A stretch of DNA of 7,163 bases. Origin: Chloroflexota bacterium (GTDB taxonomy: Bacteria > Chloroflexota > Dehalococcoidia > Tepidiformales > Tepidiformaceae). The DNA lies in assembly GCA_025350285.1 (NCBI GenBank), contig JANXYE010000272.1:1-7163 (forward strand). The letters are read 5' to 3'. Of the stretch, positions 1-5,195 are shown in pieces. The translations under genes were made by a program, and so were the position numbers. The stretch's first letter is position 1; every line of letters starts with the position of its first letter. The notes under the pieces were generated by a model, which was given only the letters and a program-made list of their open reading frames with translations, was not told the DNA's origin and did no database searches.

Positions 1-94
1 GATGATCCACCGACATCCCCCGTCCGTTACGGGGACCAGGTCCGGTTCGGGCTCCTGGTCGCCGTCAGCGGATTCGTCTTCTTCGCAGTCTTCG
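1..94 (+). repeat. Left arm of a 94-bp perfect inverted repeat
   Basis: Every base of 1-94 matches the reverse complement of 381-474. The arm may extend beyond the window, because the match is still perfect at base 1. It ends at base 95, where A faces the complement of C380. The two arms are separated by 286 bp. Zero mismatches in a coding segment means either very recent duplication or a fold-back chimera. Confidence 0.95.
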
Positions 95-138
95 ACTGGA
101 ACTACTCCCTCCTCCCGCGTCCTCGGCTCCTCGCTTAA
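1..138 (+). pseudogene. Inverted 3' fragment of the rnfD-like gene, fused to an unrelated tail
   Basis: The plus strand reads open from the window edge to a TAA at 136-138. The first 31 residues are identical to part of the RnfD-like protein on the minus strand (its residues from the DDPPTSP motif to the FFAVF stretch), because bases 1-94 are an exact inverted copy of 381-474. After base 94 identity stops abruptly, and the remaining 14 residues, starting DWNYSLL, do not follow the parent protein, although a W, a Y and an LP recur at similar spacing. There is no start inside the window; the gene could continue to the left. A functional protein is unlikely: the tail lacks the last membrane segment of the parent. 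It could be a rearranged gene copy or an artefact of a chimeric contig end. I cannot tell which from the sequence. Confidence 0.45.
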
Positions 139-172
139 CGCGGCCCTTACCTTAATTTATTGACAGTCCCTT
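95..172. other. Unmatched junction segment, partly AT-rich; possible insertion-sequence end
   Basis: This stretch separates the inverted repeat arm from sequence that looks native to the minus-strand operon. Bases 147-172 are far more AT-rich than the rest of the window and contain TTTATTGACAGTCCC at 156-170. Ends of the form TTGACA-GTCCC are reminiscent of some insertion-sequence termini (IS256-like elements came to mind), but no transposase reading frame can be recognised here and no second end or target duplication is in view. The other reading is noise at a chimeric contig end. Both are inference; only the abrupt compositional change is seen directly. Confidence 0.3.
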
Positions 173-213
173 AGCGCCAGGGCGTCCCGGCGAACGGCTT
201 CAAGTGTCGGCAT
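157..213 (-). pseudogene. Truncated 5' end of an unidentified gene, next in the flavin operon
   Basis: On the minus strand an ATG at 213-211 is preceded by GGAGG (complement of 222-226) with an ideal 8-nt spacer, and opens MPTLEAVRRDALALRDCQ before a TAA at 159-157. The last codons (CTA AGG GAC TGT CAA TAA) fall in the odd AT-rich junction and do not look like the neighbouring coding sequence, so the true gene was probably cut by the junction somewhere around 172-178. It follows the rnfD-like stop codon by 60 bp in the same direction, so it is likely part of, or immediately downstream of, the flavin operon. The product cannot be named from about 13 credible residues. Confidence 0.4.
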
Positions 214-221
214 GGTCGTCG

Positions 222-226
222 CCTCC
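222..226 (-). promoter_or_regulatory. Ribosome binding site GGAGG for the truncated gene at 213
   Basis: The complement of CCTCC gives GGAGG, 8 nt before the ATG at 213. It is the main reason to believe a real gene starts here although only 18 codons survive. Confidence 0.5.
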
Positions 227-233
227 AGGTCCG

Positions 234-239
234 ATAATA
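234..239 (-). promoter_or_regulatory. Possible extended -10 box (TGG-TATTAT)
   Basis: The minus strand reads TGGTATTAT, which fits an extended -10 element (TGn plus a hexamer with five of six consensus bases). No good -35 hexamer is visible upstream. It would start transcription a few bases before the GGAGG site of the truncated gene, giving a very short leader. It may be a chance match. Confidence 0.25.
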
Positions 240-273
240 CCAGAGAGAAGTAGTCTTCACGCGCCCGGCGGGG

Positions 274-1119
274 TCAGGTGGCGATGCCTGCGGGAGCGCG
301 CCGTGCCAGCACGGAGCGCTTTCGCAGCGCTTCAAAGGCGTTCCCGACGAGAAGGGCCGCCGGGAGGAAGTAGAGCCAGCCGAAGACTGCGAAGAAGACG
401 AATCCGCTGACGGCGACCAGGAGCCCGAACCGGACCTGGTCCCCGTAACGGACGGGGGATGTCGGTGGATCATCGAGCATGAACAACGTGAAAAACAGCG
501 CCATCTGAACGTCCGGCGCCCGGAAGATCTCGGAAGCGCGTCCCGGATCGGCGAAGCTCGCCGCGGTGAAGAGCGTGACGTAGGCGCCAAGGAAACTCAG
601 GACCATCGGCAACTTGTTGATCCGGTTGGCGATGTACCCCCCGGTGATGAGGAGGACCAGAACTCCCGGCCAACCAAGGCCAGCCAGTGCGCCCCACCAG
701 TCCTCACCGCTGTGGAACAGGACCGCCGCCACGACGAGCGCCAGCGCGGCAGGGTTGAAGACATTGGCAAGCCGGGTTCGCACGAGGTGCTTGCTCGCGA
801 CAGCGAAGACGGTAGCCGCAATCGGCACGATCCAGCTCTCGTACGGACTGATGAGGAAAACGACGATGACGGCGGTGAGCAGACCGCCGCTCGGGAAGAC
901 CCAGCGACCGCGGTCCAACTTGGCCACGGCAACGTCAATCCCCGCGGCGACACTCATCGAGCCGGCCAGGAGCAGGATCACGCGTCCCTTGTCCTCTCCC
1001 GCTATCGCGAGCGAACCGAGGATCGCGAAGATGATCAGGAGGTTGCCCTTCGGGGTGTTTAGAAACCTCATCGCCCGATGGCGTGGCGATGGCCGGCGTG
1101 CCGCGAGCGGGATGCTCAT
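274..1119 (-). CDS. RnfD/NqrB-like integral membrane protein (NQR2/RnfD/RnfE family), 281 aa
   Basis: This is a polytopic membrane protein with about nine or ten hydrophobic segments, starting near residues 27-41 and 47-64 and ending near 249-260. Family features are the SGGLLTAVIV segment (about 77-86), KHLVRTRLANVFNPAA (about 110-125; the FNPAA box is typical of the family) and FMLDDPPTSP (about 213-222), matching the TDPVTSP-like box of RnfD and NqrB. In Rnf and Na+-NQR complexes this subunit carries flavin and couples electron transfer to ion movement. Here I find no SGAT-type covalent FMN site, and the chain is shorter than full RnfD, so it may bind flavin only non-covalently, or act as a membrane conduit. 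The start overlaps the apbE stop as ATGA, with GAGG 8 nt upstream; an internal Met17 is a weaker alternative. There are no other Rnf subunits in view, so it is not a standard Rnf complex. The family is well supported; the exact role is inferred. Confidence 0.8.
   Translation of the reverse strand: MSIPLAARRPSPRHRAMRFLNTPKGNLLIIFAILGSLAIAGEDKGRVILLLAGSMSVAAGIDVAVAKLDRGRWVFPSGGLLTAVIVVFLISPYESWIVPIAATVFAVASKHLVRTRLANVFNPAALALVVAAVLFHSGEDWWGALAGLGWPGVLVLLITGGYIANRINKLPMVLSFLGAYVTLFTAASFADPGRASEIFRAPDVQMALFFTLFMLDDPPTSPVRYGDQVRFGLLVAVSGFVFFAVFGWLYFLPAALLVGNAFEALRKRSVLARRAPAGIAT
381..474 (-). repeat. Right arm of the 94-bp perfect inverted repeat
   Basis: This arm lies inside the rnfD-like gene and encodes roughly residues 216-246 of it, starting at the conserved DDPPTSP segment. 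It is the likely parent copy because the reading frame runs cleanly through both of its ends, whereas the copy at 1-94 changes to unrelated sequence. Confidence 0.95.
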
Positions 1120-2087
1120 CGAGTGAACCTCGCGAACCCCTTGGTGGCGAAGCGCTCGAGGGCTGGTGTCACCAGCATGCCTTCCACGCCCTGCTTTTCC
1201 AGGAACGCGATCCCCGCGACCGGGCCAAGCACGAATGCCGCGGTGGCGAAGGCGTCCGCCGCCATCGCCGTCGGTGCGATCACGGTTGACGAGGCGACCC
1301 CTCGCGCGCTGCGCCGCCCCTGGGGTTCGAAGATGTGATGGCCGTCGGCGGTCACGCGCTCGTCGTCGGCGGATGTACAGATGGCGGCGTCGGAGAGGGC
1401 AACGACCTCCGCCAACGTCCCCGCGTGGCGGGGGTGGCGGATGCCCACCCGCCAGGATCGGCCCTCCGCGTTCAGGCCACGCACCCGGAGGTCTCCGCCC
1501 GCTTCTACGGCGGCGCTCTCGAATTCCGAGAGTTCCGCCATGGCGAGGTCTATCGCGAATCCCTTGGCAATAGCCCCGAGATCCAGCACAAGAGGTTCGC
1601 CGAGTTCGATAGTCTGACGTTCCCCGTCCAGGATGACAGCTTTGTACGTAACGCTTCGAGTGCTCTCCGCCGGACAGGGTTCCCGCACGCCAGTAGCGTA
1701 ATTGCGGTCGAAACCCGTGCGGGCGAGCAACGCACCGACCGTGGGGTCGAACGCTCCGCCCGTCGCCTCAGCCACCGAGACGGCGAACTCCACGACGCGA
1801 AAGAGCAGCGGGCTCACGGCGATGGGGCGTCCCGGCTGCGCGCACAGCAAGCGCAATTCGCTCCCTGGATCGAATCTCGTGCAGCGGGCTTCAATCTCGC
1901 GAAACCACCCCAGCGCGCGGTCGATTGCTTGTTCGGCCCCGGGCGCCCCGGCGCCCAGAACTTCGATGGTGACCAGCGTATCCATCGCAATCGCGGTCTT
2001 ACGGGATGAGTTAGCCTCGGCCGATCTGCGTGAACGCCGGGTGCTTCGTACGGGCGCGGCGCTCGATGGCGCAGTGGCGCGCATCAT
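1116..2087 (-). CDS. apbE: FAD:protein FMN transferase (ApbE family), 323 aa
   Basis: ApbE cleaves FAD and attaches the FMN part through a phosphoester bond to a Thr (or Ser) of a target protein; the enzyme needs Mg2+. Family blocks seen: MDTLVTI (35-41, in place of the usual MGTxVxI), RFDPGSEL (71-78), GGAFDPTVGALL (110-121), LDLGAIAKGFAID (168-180), VEAGGDLRV (194-202), ICTSADDERV (236-245), HHIFEPQG (250-257) and the metal-site block TAMAADAFATAAFVLG (273-288). The obvious target is the FMN-binding protein encoded just upstream. The start codon overlaps the upstream stop as ATGATG, which favours Met1 or Met2; reading further upstream would run through the neighbouring gene in another frame. 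Residues 1-34 are rich in Arg, Ser and Ala with no hydrophobic signal peptide or lipobox, which is odd because many ApbE proteins act outside the cytoplasm. An ATG at Met35 is possible but has no clear ribosome site. Confidence 0.93.
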   Translation of the reverse strand: MMRATAPSSAAPVRSTRRSRRSAEANSSRKTAIAMDTLVTIEVLGAGAPGAEQAIDRALGWFREIEARCTRFDPGSELRLLCAQPGRPIAVSPLLFRVVEFAVSVAEATGGAFDPTVGALLARTGFDRNYATGVREPCPAESTRSVTYKAVILDGERQTIELGEPLVLDLGAIAKGFAIDLAMAELSEFESAAVEAGGDLRVRGLNAEGRSWRVGIRHPRHAGTLAEVVALSDAAICTSADDERVTADGHHIFEPQGRRSARGVASSTVIAPTAMAADAFATAAFVLGPVAGIAFLEKQGVEGMLVTPALERFATKGFARFTR

Positions 2088-2593
2088 GCCGCCGCTTTCG
2101 CTTTCGCCAACGCCGATCCGACAGCTGCGAGGTAGGCGTTCGAACTGTCCGTCGAGCCGGAGACCCGGTTCACCGTGACAGATTGGCGAGCCACAACCTG
2201 TGGCGGGAGCGAGCTGATCTTCGAACACGGGTAACGTGTCTGGCAGTTGCTGATCTGTGCCGAAACGACCTGGCCGTTGGTGACAACGACGGTCGCTTCG
2301 ATGTTTCCGTGGCGGCTCGTACCGGTGGCAACGTACGTCCCGTCCCTGTAGCTGGCCCCGACCGCGGACGCCGAGGGCGCGGCCGCTGGCTGCCGGCCCG
2401 CTACATCCGGGTTCGCCCGGACTTGTGGCGCGGTCGCCGCCGCCGCCACCACGGCGCTGGGGACGGCGCTTTCGTCCGCGGATGAGTTCACGTACCCGAC
2501 GGCGTAGACGGAGGCGATCGCCGCCGAACTGAGAGCGATAAGGCCCACGGTGATTCTCGCGGATCGTCCTCGTTGTGCCGTCTGCTTTGCCAT
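2084..2593 (-). CDS. Membrane-anchored FMN-binding domain protein, predicted ApbE substrate, 169 aa
   Basis: There are three parts. A basic start (MAKQTAQRGRSAR) is followed by one hydrophobic segment at about 14-35, likely a membrane anchor or uncleaved signal. A low-complexity Ala/Pro/Val linker covers about 38-80. An FMN-binding domain (PF04205-like) covers about 82-169 and opens with YRDGTYVATGTSRHGNIEATVVV, which is the typical GxYxGxGxSxxGxI pattern. The domain ends with LPPQVVARQSVTVNRVSGSTDSS and an amphipathic helix. In this family FMN is carried covalently on the Thr of an SGAT motif; here it reads SGST, so the acceptor should be Thr148, with Ser for Ala at 147. Cys117 and Cys123 flank the TRYP segment and could form a disulfide outside the membrane. 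It probably carries electrons on the outer face of the membrane. A GTG two codons upstream (2599) is an alternative start; no strong ribosome site separates them. The stop overlaps apbE by 4 bp. Confidence 0.85.
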   Translation of the reverse strand: MAKQTAQRGRSARITVGLIALSSAAIASVYAVGYVNSSADESAVPSAVVAAAATAPQVRANPDVAGRQPAAAPSASAVGASYRDGTYVATGTSRHGNIEATVVVTNGQVVSAQISNCQTRYPCSKISSLPPQVVARQSVTVNRVSGSTDSSNAYLAAVGSALAKAKAAA

Positions 2594-2763
2594 GTCCACA
2601 CACCCATCCCGCGGATCCTACGGTTTGGAAGGAATCATGCGATGGCATTCTCAGAGAAATCACAGGATTCGTCCGGCCAGCCCATCGCCGATCCCCAATC
2701 TTTACTCCGACGCGACGGACCACACCGTGCGCACGTGAGCGGCCGGGGTGCTAGCATCGATTC
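2594..2763. other. Divergent intergenic region between the flavin operon and metK
   Basis: This region carries no gene on either strand that I can support; the short open frames here have no codon bias or ribosome site. On the minus side, upstream of the FMN-binding gene, I see GGGATGGG shortly before the start but no convincing -10/-35 pair. On the plus side an extended -10 lies at 2749-2757, and a 10-bp palindrome CGTGCGCACG at 2726-2735. Confidence 0.6.
2749..2757 (+). promoter_or_regulatory. Extended -10 element of the metK promoter (TGC-TAGCAT)
   Basis: TG at 2749-2750, one spacer base, then TAGCAT (four of six consensus bases). Transcription would begin at about 2763-2765, exactly where the riboswitch P1 strand begins, which supports the call. 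No good -35 hexamer is visible, as is common for extended -10 promoters; the 10-bp palindrome at 2726-2735 covers the -35 position. Confidence 0.45.
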
Positions 2764-2860
2764 AGCGTTAAGAGCAGGCGCCCCGGCGCCCGGCAACCTG
2801 GTAAGCCTCCAAGGTGCCCCGAACGACGCGGCCCGCGATGCGGGCAACAAAAGGCGGGCA
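2763..2860 (+). ncRNA. S-adenosylmethionine riboswitch, SAM-IV-like architecture (SAM-I/IV clan)
   Basis: It binds S-adenosylmethionine and should turn down metK, whose product makes it. Conserved core strings CGGCAACC (2791-2798) and AGGTGCC (2812-2818) match the SAM-I/SAM-IV clan. The helices I can draw are: P1, CGTT 2766-2769 with AACG 2822-2825 (short and weak); P2, GGCGC 2777-2781 with GCGCC 2786-2790 closing a CCCG loop; P3, 2796-2801 with 2809-2815, one bulged A, and a 7-nt loop. After P1 comes a hairpin, GCCCGC 2831-2836 with GCGGGC 2840-2845, equivalent to SAM-IV P5. The P3 loop GCCT 2805-2808 can pair with AGGC 2852-2855, the SAM-IV pseudoknot. SAM-I instead places its P4 hairpin before the P1 3' strand. 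The variant class (SAM-IV or SAM-I/IV) is inferred; that it is a SAM riboswitch is well supported by sequence, structure and position. Confidence 0.82.
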
Positions 2861-2980
2861 TCCCCCTGTCCATCGCGGCGGGGGTAGCGAGGCTGCATGG
2901 GTCCGGGTGTGTCAGGGCTTCGGCTACCGCGATTATCCTTACCGCGCGCACCGCCCACGCGCCGAAACCTGGACTGAGCA
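2861..2980 (+). promoter_or_regulatory. Structured metK leader, probable riboswitch expression platform
   Basis: Two structures compete. CCCCC 2862-2866 can pair with GGGGG 2880-2884. A longer stem pairs ATCGCGG 2872-2878 with CCGCGAT 2927-2933 and continues as TAGC 2885-2888 with GCTA 2923-2926, leaving the G-run as a bulge. No run of T follows the long stem, so it is not a standard intrinsic terminator. The metK start has only a weak GGA at 2971-2973, seven bases before ATG. Control may therefore act on translation or through Rho, but this is inference from pairing by eye. Confidence 0.45.
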
Positions 2981-4174
2981 ATGAGTGACCGTAAGCTCCT
3001 GACTTCCGAATCCGTCACGGAAGGCCACCCTGACAAAATCTGCGACCAGATCTCCGATGGCGTGCTCGATGCGATTATCGAACAAGACCCCATGGCCCGT
3101 GTCGCCTGCGAGACCGCTATTACGAACGGCCTCGTGCTGGTGACCGGCGAAATAACGACGACGGCCTATGTCGATATTACCGGGATCGTCCGCTCCACCA
3201 TCCGCGATATTGGCTACACCTCTTCCGATATCGGCTTCGACGCTTCGACCTGCGGCGTGATCACCGCCATCAACGAGCAGTCGCCCGACATTCGCGACGC
3301 CGTGAACAAATCGATCGAAGTCCGCCGCGGTGGCGCCTCGGGCGACGAGCTGGACCGCGGCGCCGGAGACCAGGGGATGATGGTTGGGTTCGCTTGCGAT
3401 GAAACACCGGAGCTCATGCCCCTCACCATTTCGCTGGCCCACAAGATGACGAAGCGACTCGCCGCGGTCCGTAAGGATGGCACCCTTCCGTGGCTCCGGC
3501 CGGATGGCAAATCCCAGGTCACCATCGAATACGACAGCGACTGGCGCCCGGTCCGAGCCGCCGCTCTTGTGATCTCCACGCAGCATTCGCCAGACGTCGA
3601 TAACGAGACCATTCTCACCGATGTCACCGCCCAGGTCATTCGCCACATCGTCGATGGTGGGCTCATCGATGGCGACACGAAGATCTACGTGAACCCATCC
3701 GGCCGCTTCGTTATCGGCGGCCCACGCGGCGACGCTGGCCTCACCGGCCGCAAGATCATCGTCGATTCCTACGGCGGGATCGCTCGCCACGGCGGCGGCG
3801 CCTTCAGCGGCAAGGACCCGACGAAGGTCGATCGCTCCGGCGCCTACGCGGCCCGCTGGGTCGCGAAGAACATCGTCGCCGCGGGCCTCGCACGGCGCTG
3901 CGAGGTGCTCGTTTCGTACGCCATCGGCGTCGCCCAACCAACCTCGATCACGGTGGAGACATTCGGCACCGGCCGGGTCTCCGATGGGACCATCGACCGC
4001 GCCGTGCGCGAGGTCTTCGACCTTCGGCCGGGCGCCATCATCCGTGACTTGAACCTGCGCCGCCCAATTTTCAAGGCGACGGCGTCCTATGGCCACTTCG
4101 GACGTGTGGACCTTGGCGTGCCGTGGGAAGATACGTCCCGGGCAGACGCTCTCAAGGCGGCCGCTGGCCTTTAG
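2981..4174 (+). CDS. metK: S-adenosylmethionine synthetase (methionine adenosyltransferase), 397 aa
   Basis: It makes S-adenosylmethionine from ATP and L-methionine, releasing phosphate and diphosphate, in the cytoplasm, usually as a tetramer. The length is that of a complete bacterial MetK. The ATP/Mg site GHPDK is at 15-19, the GAGDQG loop at 127-132, the [13 protein letters not shown] block at 246-258 and the P-loop-like GGGAFSGKD at 271-279, followed by [16 protein letters not shown]. All signature regions are intact; GGPRG replaces the more common GGPMG or GGPQG, a minor variation. The start ATG follows the SAM riboswitch leader and gives the standard N-terminus ([15 protein letters not shown]), though the ribosome site is weak. 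It is the first gene of an apparent three-gene operon: the next ATG is 7 bp after its TAG. Regulation by S-adenosylmethionine through the leader is strongly suggested. Confidence 0.98.
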   Translation: MSDRKLLTSESVTEGHPDKICDQISDGVLDAIIEQDPMARVACETAITNGLVLVTGEITTTAYVDITGIVRSTIRDIGYTSSDIGFDASTCGVITAINEQSPDIRDAVNKSIEVRRGGASGDELDRGAGDQGMMVGFACDETPELMPLTISLAHKMTKRLAAVRKDGTLPWLRPDGKSQVTIEYDSDWRPVRAAALVISTQHSPDVDNETILTDVTAQVIRHIVDGGLIDGDTKIYVNPSGRFVIGGPRGDAGLTGRKIIVDSYGGIARHGGGAFSGKDPTKVDRSGAYAARWVAKNIVAAGLARRCEVLVSYAIGVAQPTSITVETFGTGRVSDGTIDRAVREVFDLRPGAIIRDLNLRRPIFKATASYGHFGRVDLGVPWEDTSRADALKAAAGL

Positions 4175-4178
4175 GAGG
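4173..4178 (+). promoter_or_regulatory. AGGAGG ribosome binding site overlapping the metK stop codon
   Basis: AGGAGG begins inside the TAG stop of metK and lies only 3 nt before the ATG at 4182, closer than the usual 5-9 nt. The start is still the best one, since it opens directly on MDAIVLVGGQGTRLRPLT. Overlap of stop and ribosome site suggests translational coupling. Confidence 0.6.
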
Positions 4179-4181
4179 CAT

Positions 4182-5195
4182 ATGGACGCGATTGTCCTCG
4201 TAGGTGGCCAGGGCACCCGGCTCCGTCCGCTCACCTCAACTCGCCACAAGAGCCTGGTCCCGGTGCGCAACCGGCCGGCCATCGAACATCTCTTCGGCTG
4301 GCTCGACGCCTCGGGGTTCGAACGCGCCATTCTGGCGATTGGGCGCTTCAATGACGACCTCGCCGATGCCTACCGGGCTGGCCGCCCCGGCCGCATGCGG
4401 GTTGTCCTCGTCGAAGAGACCGAGCGGCTGGAGTCCGGCGGTGCCATCCGCAACGCCGTCCAGCAGTGCGGCGTCCAGGGGCGGTTCGTCGTTTGCAACG
4501 GCGACGTCTTCGTCAATTTCGCCTTCGACCGTGCCCTTGCCGCCCATGAACGCGTTCGGGCGGACCTGACGATGGCCCTCTACCCGGTCGATGACCCCTC
4601 GATGTTCGGGGTGGCCGCGGTGGATGACGGCGGTCTCATCACCGGGTTCGTCGAGAAACCGGCTCCCGGGGCCGCGCCGAGCAACCTCATCAACGCGGGA
4701 ATCTGGATCTTCGAGCCACACCTCGTGGCCGAAATCCCGCCCGGCGCCGTGCGCGTCGAGGAGACGCTCTTTCCCTCGCTCGTTGCCCGCCGGCGGCCCG
4801 TCCTTGGTTACCAGATCGAGGGGACCTGGGCGGATATCGGCACGCCGGCACGCTACCTCGCCCTCAACCAGGCCCTCCTCGACGCCGCCGGCGGGGTCTC
4901 CGATGTCACCGGGGCGCAGCTCGCCTCGACCGCGGCCGTCTCGCGGTCGTCGCTCGGGGCCGGGACTCGCGTCGGAGAGCGGGCCGTGATCGAAGGCTCG
5001 ATCGTGTGGGAGAATGCCGTCGTCGGGCACGACGCGCGGGTCGTGAACAGTGTCGTAGCCGACGACGTCATCATCGGGACGGGTGCGGTGCTCGATGGAG
5101 CGGTTATTGGCAGCGGAGCTACCGTACCTGCGGGCTCGGTCCTGGAGCCGGGCATGTCGGTGGCTGCGGATGCACGATTTGAGGCAAGAGTATGA
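4182..5195 (+). CDS. Sugar nucleotidyltransferase with left-handed beta-helix (mannose-1-phosphate guanylyltransferase-like), 337 aa
   Basis: It joins a sugar 1-phosphate to an NTP, giving an NDP-sugar and diphosphate. The Rossmann-like nucleotidyltransferase domain covers about 1-235, with the nucleotide-binding signature GGQGTRLRPLT (8-18), Lys23, NGD (106-108, metal), FVEKP (156-160), NAGIWIFEP (171-179) and GTWADIGTP (214-222). From about 245 to 325, hexapeptide-like repeats with small residues and Val/Ile every sixth position form a left-handed beta-helix, as in GMPP/GlmU-like enzymes. The usual PKP around the lysine reads HKS here. Sequence style and the phosphomannomutase-like neighbour favour GDP-mannose synthesis, but glucose 1-phosphate uridylyl- or thymidylyltransferase activity cannot be excluded. 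It ends in an ATGA overlap with the next gene. Confidence 0.88.
   Translation: MDAIVLVGGQGTRLRPLTSTRHKSLVPVRNRPAIEHLFGWLDASGFERAILAIGRFNDDLADAYRAGRPGRMRVVLVEETERLESGGAIRNAVQQCGVQGRFVVCNGDVFVNFAFDRALAAHERVRADLTMALYPVDDPSMFGVAAVDDGGLITGFVEKPAPGAAPSNLINAGIWIFEPHLVAEIPPGAVRVEETLFPSLVARRRPVLGYQIEGTWADIGTPARYLALNQALLDAAGGVSDVTGAQLASTAAVSRSSLGAGTRVGERAVIEGSIVWENAVVGHDARVVNSVVADDVIIGTGAVLDGAVIGSGATVPAGSVLEPGMSVAADARFEARV

Noticed and set aside
614..2009. Several plus-strand open frames opposite the rnfD-like gene and apbE
   Set aside because: They lie opposite well-supported genes and their products are Arg/Ser/Pro-rich with no motif.
2088..2723. N-terminal extension of ApbE of over 200 residues
   Set aside because: The extension reads the FMN-binding gene in the wrong frame; ATGA overlap and family length support a start at 2087.
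2872..2933. Intrinsic transcription terminator in the metK leader
   Set aside because: A strong stem exists but no T-run follows, so I describe it only as part of the expression platform.
2939..4351. Long minus-strand open frame opposite metK (about 470 codons)
   Set aside because: It is antisense to intact metK, crosses its leader, and has no ribosome site or recognisable motif.
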